This document shows positions 1-9,194 of a DNA stretch of 64,000 bases, one piece after another. This DNA comes from Saccharopolyspora hordei. Its GTDB lineage: Bacteria; Actinomycetota; Actinomycetes; Mycobacteriales; Pseudonocardiaceae. How positions within the stretch are numbered: the stretch's first letter is position 1; each line of letters starts with the position of its first letter. Position numbers and translations under genes: made by a program. The notes below the pieces were generated by a model, which worked only from the letters and a program-made list of their open reading frames with translations, was not told the DNA's origin and searched no databases. Where the stretch lies: NCBI RefSeq assembly GCF_013410345.1, contig NZ_JACCFJ010000001.1, positions 3,695,001 through 3,759,000 on the forward strand, given 5' to 3'.

Positions 1-1226
1 ACGTGCTCCACCTCGACGACGTCGCCGGGCGGCGGACCGTGCAGACCCGGCACCACGGGCGGATCACCGTCCAGCCCGAGCGCGCTGCCGCGGCGCTGGA
101 GGTGATGAGCCGGTTCGCCATCGACCCGAGGTGGCTGGTGTACCTGCCGCCGACGATGGCCCCGGTCGCCACCTCGAAGCGTCCCGGCGTGCTGGAGCAC
201 CCGGAGGAGGCGTTCGCCGGGTACCGGGCGGCCGGGGTGCAGGAGGTGGTGTGCGAGGAGAAGCACATGGGCTCCCGCGCGGTCGTCCTCGCCTGCCGGG
301 ACGACGCGAAGCACCGGTTCGGGATCGAGGGCACCGGGACGGTGCACACCCGCACCGGGCGGCCGTTCTTCGCGCCCGAGCAGGAGGCCGAGCTGCTCGC
401 CCGGGTGCGCGCGGCGGTGGGCTCCGCAGGGCTGTGGGACGAGCTGGGCAGCGACTGGCTGCTGCTCGACGCCGAGCTCATGCCGTGGAACGCCAAGGCG
501 GAGGCGCTGATCACCGACCAGTACGCCGCGGTCGGGGCGGCGGCGGAGGCGGCGCTCCCACCCGCGCTGGAGGCGCTGTCGGCCGCGGCCGAGCGAGGCG
601 TCGACGTGTCCGCGCTGCTGGAGAAGACTCGGGCTCGCGCGGACAACGCCGCCGCCTACCGCGAGGCCTACCGCCGCTACTGCTGGCCCACTGACGGTGT
701 GCGCGGGGTCCGGCTGGCGCCGTTCCAGCTGCTGGCCACCGAAGGCCGGACCTACCACGACCGCGACCACCGCTGGCACCTGGAGCTGGCGGACCGGCTG
801 GTGCGCGCCGACCCGGAGCTGTTCAGCCCGACCCGCTGGATCGCGGTGGACACCACCGACCCGGAGTCCACCGCCGCCGGGATCGCCTGGTGGGAGGAGC
901 TCACCGGCGCCGGCGGTGAAGGTGCGGTGGTCAAGCCGGCGGCCGGCCTCGTCCGCGGGCAGCGCGGTCTCGTGCAGCCGGGGGTGAAGGTGCGCGGGCG
1001 GGAGTACCTGCGGATCATCTACGGCCCCGACTACACCGAGCCGGACCACCTCGACCGGTTGCGGCAGCGGGACCTCGGCCGCAAGCGCGGCCTGGCGACC
1101 CGTGAGCACGCGCTGGGGCTGGAGGCGCTGGAACGGCTGGCGCGCGGCGAACCGCTGTGGCGGGTGCACGAGTGCGTCTTCGCTGTGCTGGCCCTGGAGT
1201 CCGAGCCGGTGGACCCCCGGCTGTGA
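1..1226 (+). CDS. pnkp: Polynucleotide kinase-phosphatase, C-terminal ligase domain (partial)
   Basis: The 3' part of a bacterial Pnkp-type RNA end-healing and sealing protein, cut off by the window edge; at least 407 residues remain. What is visible is the adenylyltransferase/ligase module. The nucleotidyl-transfer motif EEKHMGSR lies about 85 residues in, with its lysine as the expected AMP-accepting residue, and a late EGAVVKP motif is followed by VKVRGREYLRIIYGPDY. In this family the order is kinase, phosphatase, ligase, and the ligase usually works with the methyltransferase Hen1; the first two domains and any Hen1 must lie upstream. The GTG at position 3 is simply the first in-frame start-like codon, not a real start. 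The gene ends 7 bp before the convergent acyl-CoA ligase. Identification is firm; activity as a complete repair enzyme is inferred. Confidence 0.88.
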   Translation, partial: VLHLDDVAGRRTVQTRHHGRITVQPERAAAALEVMSRFAIDPRWLVYLPPTMAPVATSKRPGVLEHPEEAFAGYRAAGVQEVVCEEKHMGSRAVVLACRDDAKHRFGIEGTGTVHTRTGRPFFAPEQEAELLARVRAAVGSAGLWDELGSDWLLLDAELMPWNAKAEALITDQYAAVGAAAEAALPPALEALSAAAERGVDVSALLEKTRARADNAAAYREAYRRYCWPTDGVRGVRLAPFQLLATEGRTYHDRDHRWHLELADRLVRADPELFSPTRWIAVDTTDPESTAAGIAWWEELTGAGGEGAVVKPAAGLVRGQRGLVQPGVKVRGREYLRIIYGPDYTEPDHLDRLRQRDLGRKRGLATREHALGLEALERLARGEPLWRVHECVFAVLALESEPVDPRL

Positions 1227-1233
1227 CCACCGG

Positions 1234-2811
1234 CTAGTGGAGGTCGCGCAGCAGGCGCTTGAGGACCTTCCCGGAGGGGTTGCGCGGCAGTTCGGTGCGG
1301 AACTCCACCTGCCGGGGCCGCTTGTAGTTCGCCAGGCGGTCCCGGCAGTGCGCCAGCACCTCCTCCGCGGACAGCTCCCCGTTGGCGACCACGAAGGCCT
1401 TGCCCACCTCGCCCAGCCGCTCGTCGGGCACGCCCACGACGGCCACGTCCGCGACCCCCTCCAGCCGGGCCAGCACCTGCTCGACCTCGGCCGGGTAGAC
1501 GTTGAACCCGCCGCAGATGTACATGTCCTTGAGCCGGTCGGTGATGGTGAGGTACCCGCGCTCGTCCAGCCGCCCCACGTCGCCGGTGTGCAGCCAGCCG
1601 TCGCGGTCGATCGCCTGCGCGGTGGCCTCCTCGTCGTCGAGGTAGCCGAGCATCACGTTGGGCCCGCGCACCTGGACCTCGCCCGCTTCCCCGGGCGGCA
1701 GCGGGGTCCCGTCGCGGTCGACGACCCGGACCTCCAGCCCGGAGGCGGCGCGACCGCAGGTGCGGGCCACCGTCTCGTCGTCGTCCTCGGGCCGGCACAT
1801 CGTCGCCACGACCGCTTCGGTGAGCCCGTAGGCGGTGAGCACGGTGTCGAAGCTGAGCTCCTGCTGCATCCGCTCCACCAGGACCACGGGGACGGTGGCC
1901 GCGCCGGTCACCGCCAGCCGCAGGCTGGACAGGTCGTGGCGGTCGCGGTCGGGGTGGTCGAGCATCGACTGGTAGATGGTCGGCGGCCCCGGCAGCACCG
2001 TGACCCGCTCGGACTCGACGCGGCGGAGCACCTCGGCGACGTCGAAGGTGGCCTGCGGCAGCAGCGCGGCGCCGCGCAGCAGGCAGACGAGGATCCCGGC
2101 CTTGTACCCGAAGCTGTGGAAGAACGGGTTGATGACCAGGTAGCGGTCGTCGCTGGTCACCGCGGCGCGCTCGGCCCAGGACCGCGCGACGCCGAGCGCT
2201 TGGCGGTGCGCGCTCATCGCGCCCTTGCTGCGCCCGGTGGTGCCCGAGGTGAACAGGACGTCGCTGACGTCGTCGGGCCGCACCGCGGCCGCGACCTCGT
2301 CAATCCGCGACGCGGGAACCTGGGCGGCCAGTTCCTCCAGCTCGTCCCAGCGGCGGGTGCCCGCGACCGGTTCCAGCTCGCCCTCGACCGGAACCCGGAT
2401 CGTGGTGCGCAGCTGGTCGAGCGGACCACCGTTGGCCTCGCGGACCTGCTCCAGCCGGTCGACGCCGAGGAACTCCCCGGCGACCACCAGCGCCCGGGCC
2501 CGCGACCGCCGGAGGACGTCGAGGCTCTCCGCGCCGGTGAACCGGGTGTTGATCGGCACCAGCGCCGCGCCCGCGTACAGCGCTCCGAGTGCGGCCAGCA
2601 CCCAGTGGTGGGTGTTCGGCGCGCACACCGCGACGCGTTCGCCGGGCTGGAGGCCTTCGGCGATGAGGGCGCGCGCGACGGTCCGCACCCGTTCCCGGAG
2701 CTCGGCGAAGCCGATCCGGACGGGGCCGTCGAGCACGGCGTCGGAGTCCGGGAAGCGCTGCGCGGCGAGGTCGACGGCGGCGGGGATGGTGAGCGGATCG
2801 GTCCCGGGCAC
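1234..2811 (-). CDS. fadD3: FadD3-like acyl-CoA synthetase
   Basis: A 525-residue ATP-dependent acyl-CoA ligase of the AMP-binding (ANL) superfamily. Clear marks are the P-loop FTSGTTGRSKGAMSAHRQ, the adenylate motif YGLTEA, the hinge region WLHTGDVG...DRLKDMYICGGFNVYP, and the C-terminal PSGKVLKR lysine. The SGTTGRSKGAMSAHRQ stretch and overall length resemble actinobacterial FadD3, which activates the steroid-ring intermediate HIP, but no other steroid-catabolism gene is nearby, so the substrate is uncertain. Start is GTG with a strong GGAGGTGA seven bases upstream, and a 16-bp palindrome overlaps that leader. It may therefore be controlled by a TetR-type repressor encoded elsewhere. A generic medium- or long-chain fatty acyl-CoA ligase is the alternative. 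Confidence 0.82.
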   Translation of the reverse strand: MPGTDPLTIPAAVDLAAQRFPDSDAVLDGPVRIGFAELRERVRTVARALIAEGLQPGERVAVCAPNTHHWVLAALGALYAGAALVPINTRFTGAESLDVLRRSRARALVVAGEFLGVDRLEQVREANGGPLDQLRTTIRVPVEGELEPVAGTRRWDELEELAAQVPASRIDEVAAAVRPDDVSDVLFTSGTTGRSKGAMSAHRQALGVARSWAERAAVTSDDRYLVINPFFHSFGYKAGILVCLLRGAALLPQATFDVAEVLRRVESERVTVLPGPPTIYQSMLDHPDRDRHDLSSLRLAVTGAATVPVVLVERMQQELSFDTVLTAYGLTEAVVATMCRPEDDDETVARTCGRAASGLEVRVVDRDGTPLPPGEAGEVQVRGPNVMLGYLDDEEATAQAIDRDGWLHTGDVGRLDERGYLTITDRLKDMYICGGFNVYPAEVEQVLARLEGVADVAVVGVPDERLGEVGKAFVVANGELSAEEVLAHCRDRLANYKRPRQVEFRTELPRNPSGKVLKRLLRDLH

Positions 2812-2821
2812 GCGATCACCT

Positions 2822-2837
2822 CCAAGCAGGTGCTTGG
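2822..2837. promoter_or_regulatory. Palindromic operator in front of acyl-CoA synthetase gene
   Basis: A perfect inverted repeat, CCAAGCA-GG-TGCTTGG, sits 10 bp upstream of the start codon of the acyl-CoA synthetase and abuts its ribosome binding site. A further half-site reading GCGCTTGCTTGG follows at about 2855-2866. The CAAGC/GCTTG core resembles operators of TetR-family regulators of lipid catabolism such as KstR2, but the spacing is not identical, so the assignment is an inference. Confidence 0.55.
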
Positions 2838-2905
2838 TAAGCTAACCTCCCGAGCGCTTGCTTGGCCAGCCACCGCGGTGGATCGCCCGCCAACGGCCCA
2901 CTCGC

Positions 2906-4302
2906 CTACTGCCCGATGGGGACGGGGTCGGACCAGGGCGTCTCCGCGATCCTGTTCCTGCCGTCCCAGAGCTCCACCTGGAAGCGCAGCCGGCCCTTCT
3001 CGCTCAGGTCCTGGTCGCAGTCGACCGGGTTCCCCGTGGAGTTCGTGTCCTCGCACTCCACGACCTTGCCGCCGACGGCCTTGGCGACCGTCTTGACCCA
3101 CAGGCCGTCCTTGTTGGTGTCGTGCGCGACCAGGTGGTCCCCGACCGCCTCGAAGCACCCGGTGCCGCGCTGCTCGCCCTGGTAGGTGAGCGTCGTGCAC
3201 CACCGGGTCTGCACCGGCGTGGCCGGCACGGTCTCGGTGTCCCCGCCCGGTTCGGTCTCCGCCACCGGCTGCTCCGGCGGCGGGGCGGAGGTCGCGGGCG
3301 GCGGGGTCGACGCGGGCGGTACGGCCACGGGCGTCGACACCTCGACCGGGACGGGCTGCCCCTGCTCGGTCCGCATCCCGGTCGCGACGGCCACCGCCCC
3401 CGCGGCCACCGCGAGCAACCCCACCCGGCGAGGACGTACGGCCAGCGGGCCCGGCGGGGTGCGGCGGCGACCGGCGGCACGGCCGTCACGCTGGTCAGCG
3501 CCTGGCGGGCGGCCCGCGCCAGCTGACCGGCGCTGGCGTAGCGGTCGGCGGGCTCCTTCGCCATGCCGCGGGCGACGACGCGGTCGAACTCCCGCGGGAC
3601 CTCGCCGCGCACCGCCGTGGGCAGCGGCGGCGGCTGGTGGAGGTGCGCGTTGACCAGCGACGCCGCGGTCTCCCCGCTGAACGGCTTGGCGCCCGTGAGG
3701 CACTGGTAGAGCACGCAGGCCAGCGAGTACACGTCCGCCCGGTGGTCCACCGGACCGTCGTCGAAGCGCTCCGGCGCCATGTAGGCCAGCGTCCCGACGG
3801 CGTAGCCGGTGGAGGTCAGCTTCTCCGAGGCGCGCAGCGACGCGGCGATGCCGAAGTCCACGAGGTAGGCGAAGCCGTTCGGGGCGACCAGGATGTTCGA
3901 CGGCTTGACGTCGCGGTGCACCAGGCCTTCCGCGTGCGCGGCGTCCAGCGCCTGCGCGACCTGCTCCACGATGGCCACCGCGTCCGCCGGGCGCATCGGA
4001 CCGTGCGCGGCCAGCAGCGAACCGACGTCGCTGCCTTCGACCAGGCGCATGTCCAGGTAGAGCCGGCCGTCGATCTCGCCGTAGGCGTGGATCGGGATGA
4101 CGTGCGGTTCGCGGAGCCGGCCGGCCGCGTGGGCCTCCCGCTTGAACCGGTCGCGGAACTCCTCGTCAGCGGCGAGGTCCGCGGCGAGCAGCTTGAGCGC
4201 GACGACGCGGTCGTGCCGGGTGTCGTAGGCGCGCAGGATCTCCCCCATGCCGCCCCGGGCGATCGAACCGTCCACCCGGTAGGGGCCGAACTGCCACGTC
4301 AC
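2906..4302 (-). CDS. Serine/threonine protein kinase, membrane-anchored (one-base frameshift)
   Basis: A eukaryotic-type kinase: glycine loop ARGGMGEI, invariant lysine in VALKLL, catalytic HRDVKPSNIL, metal-binding DFGIA and APERF all appear within the first ~270 residues. It is followed by a single membrane segment and a roughly 130-residue outside domain with a proline-rich linker and several cysteines; there are no PASTA repeats. The sequence carries an apparent one-base loss in a G run near 3420, inside the membrane segment. As read, the kinase frame runs on to 3004 out of register, whereas the neighbouring frame gives the sensible tail ending at 2906. GTG at 4302 is preferred over GTG 4308 because GAGGAG then lies five bases upstream. 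Either a sequencing error or a real truncation of the sensor domain; the catalytic domain is intact. Confidence 0.8.
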
Positions 4303-4492
4303 GCGCACTCCTCAGACCGACGTCCGGGGCATCCTAGTGGGTCGCCCCACCCATCCCGCACCCTGACGTCCCGTGGCCACCGGTGGTGAACATTCCGCTA
4401 CGAAATCGGCACCCCTGGTGCGTTCACCGCAACCGACTTGCTACAAGAAGTGGATCATGAACAACCCGGCTGCGGAAAGGACCGGTGCTCCG

Positions 4493-5680
4493 ATGTCGAG
4501 CGAGGCGACGGACGCACGCAAGATCGATCGCGGGGAGGAGCTGGGCGGCTGTCCGGTCAGCCGTGGCGCCGACGGGGTCTGGCGGATCCGGGGCCACGCC
4601 GCAGCGCGCGCTGCGCTGCGCAGCACCGACACCGTCCAGGCGGGGCTCGGCGTGGAGACCGTGGAGAAGATGCCCGCCAAGATCCGACGCCCGGTGCTCT
4701 ACCGGGACGGTCCGGAGCACCGTGAGGACCGGCGGCAAACCGCCAAGTACTTCACGCCGCGCCGGGTCGACGAGGCCTACCGGGGCATCATGGAGCAGGT
4801 CGCCGACGAACAGCTCGACACGCTGCGCCACCGCGGCCACGCGCAGCTGTCCGAGCTGAGCTTCAACCTCGCCATCAAGGTGGCGTGCGAGGTGATCGGG
4901 CTGACCGAGAGCCGCCCGGGGCTGGCGCAGCGACTGGAGCGCTTCTTCCCCGAGGAGTTTGGCGAACCCGGCTTCACCAGCCTCAACGGCCTGTACTGGG
5001 TGTGGCGGCAGGCCACCAACTGGTCGAGCATCTACCTCAACGACGTGCGCCCGGCCGTGCGCGCCCGGCGCAAGCAGCGCCGCGACGACCTGATCTCGCA
5101 CCTGCTCGACCAGGGCTGCACGTCGGCCGAGATCCTCGGCGAGTGCATCACCGTCGCCGCCGCGGGCATGGTCACCACCCGGGAGTTCGTCAACCTGGCG
5201 GCGTGGCACCTGTTCACCGACGACGCGCTGCGCGAGCGCTACTGCGCCGCCGAGGAGCCCGAGCGGATCGCGATCCTGCACGAGCTGCTGCGGCTGGAAC
5301 CGGTGGTCGGACACCTCAAGCGCCGCGCCACCGCCTCGATCGAACTGCCCGGCGAGGACGGCGAGACCGTCACCGTCCCGGCCGGCGAGGTGATCGACAT
5401 CCAGGTCACCGCCACCAACACCGACCCGAGCGCGTTCGGCGACGAGCCGCTGGCGGTGTGCCCGGGGCGCCCGCTCACCGACGCCACGCCGCCAGGGCTG
5501 TCCTTCGGGGACGGTCCGCACAAGTGCCCGGGCTCGAACATCGCGATCCTGGAAACCGACGTCTTCCTCAGCAAGCTGTTCGCCCTGCCCGGCGTCAGCA
5601 TGCGCACGCCACCGCGCGTGTCGTTCAACGACGCGATCAGCGGCTACGAGCTGCGCGGCATGGTCGTCGAACTCCAGTGA
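4493..5680 (+). CDS. Cytochrome P450
   Basis: A soluble bacterial P450 of about 395 residues. It has the ELLR (ExxR) motif and the heme-binding loop FGDGPHKCPGS with the axial cysteine at about residue 345. The I-helix is unusual: where most P450s have A/G-G-x-D/E-T, this one reads AGMVTT, so the acidic residue is a valine. The start is uncertain. ATG 4493 is preceded by GGAAAGGA at a longish distance, while ATG 4457 would add 12 residues. No ferredoxin or ferredoxin reductase is adjacent, so electron partners must be encoded elsewhere. A strong hairpin follows directly. The substrate cannot be told from context. Confidence 0.88.
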   Translation: MSSEATDARKIDRGEELGGCPVSRGADGVWRIRGHAAARAALRSTDTVQAGLGVETVEKMPAKIRRPVLYRDGPEHREDRRQTAKYFTPRRVDEAYRGIMEQVADEQLDTLRHRGHAQLSELSFNLAIKVACEVIGLTESRPGLAQRLERFFPEEFGEPGFTSLNGLYWVWRQATNWSSIYLNDVRPAVRARRKQRRDDLISHLLDQGCTSAEILGECITVAAAGMVTTREFVNLAAWHLFTDDALRERYCAAEEPERIAILHELLRLEPVVGHLKRRATASIELPGEDGETVTVPAGEVIDIQVTATNTDPSAFGDEPLAVCPGRPLTDATPPGLSFGDGPHKCPGSNIAILETDVFLSKLFALPGVSMRTPPRVSFNDAISGYELRGMVVELQ

Positions 5681-5686
5681 CCGGCG

Positions 5687-5723
5687 CGGTGGGGGCGACC
5701 CCGTGCTCGGGTCGCCCCCACCG
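5687..5723. terminator. Bidirectional hairpin terminator
   Basis: A perfect 15-bp stem (CGGTGGGGGCGACCC paired with its complement) with a 7-base loop lies between the convergent P450 and small membrane protein genes. No T-run follows, as is usual in high-GC actinobacteria. Confidence 0.7.
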
Positions 5724-5728
5724 TCCAC

Positions 5729-5998
5729 TCAGGACTCCTTCGTCTCCCCTCCGGACTCCTCCGCTTCCCCTCCCTCGGGGACGGTGATGGGGCGCAGGCG
5801 GGCCCAGGTGAGGAAGGCGGCGGCGAAGACGAGCATGCCGATGCCGGCCCAGAGGTTGATGTTGACACCTGCGGACTTCTCCGCCTCGGGCTGGACGAGG
5901 CCGACGGCGACCAGCACCACCCCGTAGACGGCGAACAGCAGCGCGATGACCGAGCGGATGTCGAACGCACCCGCGGTGCGCGCGGAACCTGAAGACAT
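5729..5998 (-). CDS. Small two-helix membrane protein paired with symporter
   Basis: An 89-residue protein with two predicted membrane helices, about residues 14-37 and 48-68, and an acidic, hydrophilic C-terminal tail rich in Glu and Gly. It starts with ATG 19 bp after the symporter stop on the same strand, with GGGAGG upstream, so the two are almost certainly one transcript. I do not recognise a named family. From position and size it could be a small accessory or stabilising subunit of the sodium symporter, which is inference only. Confidence 0.7.
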   Translation of the reverse strand: MSSGSARTAGAFDIRSVIALLFAVYGVVLVAVGLVQPEAEKSAGVNINLWAGIGMLVFAAAFLTWARLRPITVPEGGEAEESGGETKES

Positions 5999-6017
5999 GG
6001 CTCGTGGACCTCCCGTG

Positions 6018-7730
6018 TCAGGCGAAGACGATGTTGAGCACGACCACCAGCACCAGCGCGATCCCGGCCAGCAGCCCGGGCCGCCGGTACCAGCCGGCGT
6101 CCTCCCCGCTGGTGGAGGCCTGCAGCTGCGCCTTCGGCGTCAGCGAGTACACCAGCCCGGCCAGCTCCGCCTCCGGCTTCGGCCGGGTGGCCAGGCTGAC
6201 CACCACACTGACGGCGATGTCGACCACGAACGCCACCCCGGCCCCGACGAAGCTGGCGCCCTGTCCGGGCAGGTCGATCACCCCGGACTCCGACATCGCG
6301 AACACCACCACCGCCGCCGCGGTGCCCAGCACCAGACCCGACCAGCCGGCGTGCGGGGTCATCCGCTTCCAGAACATGCCCAGGATGAACGTGGCGAACA
6401 ACGGCGCGTTGAAGAACGAGAACAACTGCTGCAGGTAGTCCATCAGGTTCGAATACCCCGAGGCGATGAACGCCGTGCCCACCGCCGCCAGCGTGGCCCC
6501 CACCGTGACCCACCGGCCCATCCGCAGGTAGTAGCCGTCGGCCCGGTCCCGCACCACGTAGGACTGCCAGATGTCATAGGTGAACACCGTGTTGAACGAC
6601 GACAGGTTCGCCGCCATCCCCGCCATGAACGACGCCAGCAACCCCGCCAACGCGACACCGAGGATCCCGTTGGGCAGCAGGTCCCGCATCAACAACAGGA
6701 TCGCGTCGTTGTAGTCCACCGGCGCCCCCTCCGGCGCCCCCGCCTGCTTGTAGGCCCCCAGCTCCGGGATCACCACCGCCGCGACCATCCCCGGGATGAT
6801 CACGATGAACGGGATGAACATCTTCGGGAACGCCCCGATGATCGGCGTGCGCTGCGCCGCCGACATGCTCTTCGACGCCATCGCCCGCTGCACCTCGACG
6901 AAGTTCGTCGTCCAGTACCCGAACGACAGCACGAACCCCAGACCGAACACCAACCCCACCACGCTCCAGAACGGGTTGGCGAACCCGGTCAACTCCGTGC
7001 CCGGCCACGCCGACAGCTGCTCACCCCCACCCGGACCGGCCGTGACCTTCTCCACCAGCCCCTGCACACCACCGACCTTGACCAACCCCACGATCGTCAA
7101 CGGCAACAACGCCGCCACGATCACGAAGAACTGCAACACCTCGTTGTAGATCGCCGCCGACAAACCCCCCAACGCCGTGTAGGACAACACGATCGCCGCC
7201 GCGATCAACACCGACACCCACAACGGCCACCCCAGCAACGCGTTCACGATCGACGCCAACAGGTACAGGTTCACCCCCGCGATCAACACCTGCGCCACCG
7301 CGAACGAGATCCCGTTGACCAAGTGCGCCGCCCGACCGAAACGCCGCAACATGAACTCCGGGACACTGCGCACCCGCGACCCGTAGTAGAACGGCATCAT
7401 CACCACGCCCAGGAACAGCATGGCCGGCACCGCACCCACCCAGAAATAGTGCATCGTCGGCATCCCGTACTCCGCACCATTCGCCGACATGCCGATGATC
7501 TCGATCGCACCCAAGTTCGCCGAGATGAACGCCAACCCCGTCACCCACGCCGGCAACGCACGACCCGACAAGAAGAAATCCAGACTCGTCGACACCGCAC
7601 GCCGCGCCAAGTACCCGATCCCCAGCACGAACACGAAGTACAACGCCAACAACACATAATCGACGGCATTCGCGTCCAGCAGCTGGCCTTCGGCCAGCAC
7701 CGACGCGCTCGCCCACGCGTGAGCGTCCAC
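6018..7730 (-). CDS. Sodium:solute symporter (SSS family, sugar-type)
   Basis: About 570 residues with 13-14 membrane helices. The pattern is that of the sodium/solute symporter superfamily: an early SLDFFLSGRALPAWVTGLAFISANLGAIE-type region (the SGRxLP...N segment), and later membrane-embedded Gly/Ser-rich helices. Start GTG 7730 has AGAGGGA five bases upstream; the open frame runs further up but without a better signal. The SGLT-like length and the neighbouring beta-glucosidase, ABC sugar importer and ROK repressor suggest a sugar or glycoside substrate (inference). An operator-like repeat matching that at the glucosidase/importer region lies 89 bp upstream, so the same repressor probably controls it. 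The small membrane-protein gene follows in the same operon. Confidence 0.85.
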   Translation of the reverse strand: MDAHAWASASVLAEGQLLDANAVDYVLLALYFVFVLGIGYLARRAVSTSLDFFLSGRALPAWVTGLAFISANLGAIEIIGMSANGAEYGMPTMHYFWVGAVPAMLFLGVVMMPFYYGSRVRSVPEFMLRRFGRAAHLVNGISFAVAQVLIAGVNLYLLASIVNALLGWPLWVSVLIAAAIVLSYTALGGLSAAIYNEVLQFFVIVAALLPLTIVGLVKVGGVQGLVEKVTAGPGGGEQLSAWPGTELTGFANPFWSVVGLVFGLGFVLSFGYWTTNFVEVQRAMASKSMSAAQRTPIIGAFPKMFIPFIVIIPGMVAAVVIPELGAYKQAGAPEGAPVDYNDAILLLMRDLLPNGILGVALAGLLASFMAGMAANLSSFNTVFTYDIWQSYVVRDRADGYYLRMGRWVTVGATLAAVGTAFIASGYSNLMDYLQQLFSFFNAPLFATFILGMFWKRMTPHAGWSGLVLGTAAAVVVFAMSESGVIDLPGQGASFVGAGVAFVVDIAVSVVVSLATRPKPEAELAGLVYSLTPKAQLQASTSGEDAGWYRRPGLLAGIALVLVVVLNIVFA

Positions 7731-7818
7731 AGTGGTCCCTCTTTCCAACCGCGACGGCGCCGCGCGATCTCGGACCCCACCGGGAAGCGCGGACCGAGCC
7801 GAGCAGCACCATCCGCAA

Positions 7819-7839
7819 TATGTTGTCCGCAGCAACTTA
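7819..7839. promoter_or_regulatory. Operator-like repeat upstream of symporter
   Basis: TATGTTG-TCCGCAG-CAACTTA, an imperfect inverted repeat with a 7-base spacer. It matches the perfect repeat at 12674-12694 at 18 of 21 positions. The ROK gene lies just beyond it and is the natural candidate for the protein that binds both sites. Confidence 0.6.
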
Positions 7840-7883
7840 ACACCGGGGACTCGCGGGCAACAGCGTCCTGAAACGATCAAGAA

Positions 7884-7913
7884 AGGGCCGTGACCGCATC
7901 GCAACGCGGCCCT
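7884..7913. terminator. Hairpin after ROK gene
   Basis: A 7-bp stem AGGGCCG/CGGCCCT with a 16-base loop lies immediately downstream of the ROK stop codon on the minus strand, and would separate that gene from the symporter transcript. Confidence 0.4.
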
Positions 7914-7925
7914 GCAGGGGCCGGC

Positions 7926-9104
7926 TCAGCGGCTGGCGAGGACCTGCTCGAAGGCGAGCTCCGCGGCGCCGAGCAGCTTGCCGTCCGCGCCGAGCGAGGA
8001 GGTGACGAGCTTGGTGCCGCCCATCGCGCGGCTGACCAGGCTCCGCTCCACCAGCAGTTCGCCGACGTGGTCCAGCAGCGCGCGCGGCAGCGCGGTGAAG
8101 AGGTCGCCCAGCACCACCAGCTGCGGGCTGAGCAGGTTGACCACGTTGCACAGCCCGATGGTCAGCCACTCGGCGAAGTCCCCCAGCCGGTCCAGCACTT
8201 CGTCCGGGTGCTGCGCCAGCGCGTGCAGTTCGGCGACGATCACCCCGCGCGGCGAGTCCTCCGGCAGGTCCAGCGCCCGGCTCAGCGCCCGCTCCCCCAC
8301 CTCGGTCTCCCAGCAGCCCCGGCTCCCGCAGTAGCACTCCATCCCGTCGGGCCGCACCACCATGTGCCCGAGCTCGCCGACGTACCCGCCGCTGCCACGC
8401 AGCGGCACGCCGCCGGAGATGATCCCGCCGCCGACCCCCACGTCGGCTCCCACGAACACGGCGTCCGTCGCACCCCGCGCCGCGCCCCGCAGGTGCTCGG
8501 CGAGCACGCTGAGCTCGGCGTCGTTGCCGACCTCCACCCGCCGGTCCCCCAGCGCCTCGGACAACCAGGCCCCCAGCGGCACGTCGGTCCAGTGCAGGTT
8601 CGGCGCCTCGCGCACCATGCCGTCCGAGCGGCGCACGACGCCCGGCGCGGACACCCCGACCGCGGCGAGCTCGACGCCGGCCTCCTCGATGAGCACCGCG
8701 CTGTTGTCCACGATGCGCGTGAAGACCTCGTCCGGCGTGCGCGTGGAGGGGCGCAGGCTCCAGCTGCACCGGTTGAGGATCTCCCCGCCGAAGCCGATGA
8801 GGGCCATCGCCACCTGCTCCACCCGCACGTCCACCGCCAGCGCCACCGCGGCGTGCGGCTGCGGCAGCACCAGCAGCGAGGGTCGTCCCGCCCCGCTGCG
8901 CCGGGCGGGCAGCCGTTCGACGACCAGCCCGTCCCCGACCAGCTCGTCGACCAGGGTCTTGATGGTGCTGCGGTTCAGGCCCATCTCGGAGGCCAGCGCG
9001 GCCCGGGTGCGCGGGCCGCTGATGTGCAGCCGACGCAGCAGCACGGCCCGGTTGTGCTGGCGCACTTCGTCGGGCCGCGCTCCCGCGGTTGGCGTGGTAC
9101 TCAC
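7926..9104 (-). CDS. ROK family transcriptional repressor
   Basis: A sugar-responsive repressor of about 392 residues. An N-terminal winged helix-turn-helix (RAALASEMGLNRSTIKTLVDEL) is followed by a ROK sugar-binding domain with VGVGGGIISGG and the zinc-binding signature ELGHMVV...CYCGSRGCWE (His plus three Cys). An upstream GTG at 9146 is in frame but lacks a ribosome site; GTG 9104 has GGAGGA ten bases before it, so I prefer it. It sits between the symporter and the ABC importer, both on the same strand. The repeated TATGTTG-N7-CAACATA element near those units makes it the likely local regulator of sugar uptake and beta-glucoside hydrolysis. Its inducer is not determinable from sequence. 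Confidence 0.88.
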   Translation of the reverse strand: MSTTPTAGARPDEVRQHNRAVLLRRLHISGPRTRAALASEMGLNRSTIKTLVDELVGDGLVVERLPARRSGAGRPSLLVLPQPHAAVALAVDVRVEQVAMALIGFGGEILNRCSWSLRPSTRTPDEVFTRIVDNSAVLIEEAGVELAAVGVSAPGVVRRSDGMVREAPNLHWTDVPLGAWLSEALGDRRVEVGNDAELSVLAEHLRGAARGATDAVFVGADVGVGGGIISGGVPLRGSGGYVGELGHMVVRPDGMECYCGSRGCWETEVGERALSRALDLPEDSPRGVIVAELHALAQHPDEVLDRLGDFAEWLTIGLCNVVNLLSPQLVVLGDLFTALPRALLDHVGELLVERSLVSRAMGGTKLVTSSLGADGKLLGAAELAFEQVLASR

Positions 9105-9194
9105 CTGGGCTGCGTCCTCCGCCTGCTCTTCCTCCACCGTCCGCACAAAGCTCTAGCACAACCTCCGGTCCGGTGGCGCGGAGCGCCGCGGGTG

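Noticed and set aside
1102..3096. A 664-codon open frame opposite the acyl-CoA ligase
   Set aside because: It is antisense to a clear ligase gene, with composition typical of a shadow frame in GC-rich DNA and no family pattern.
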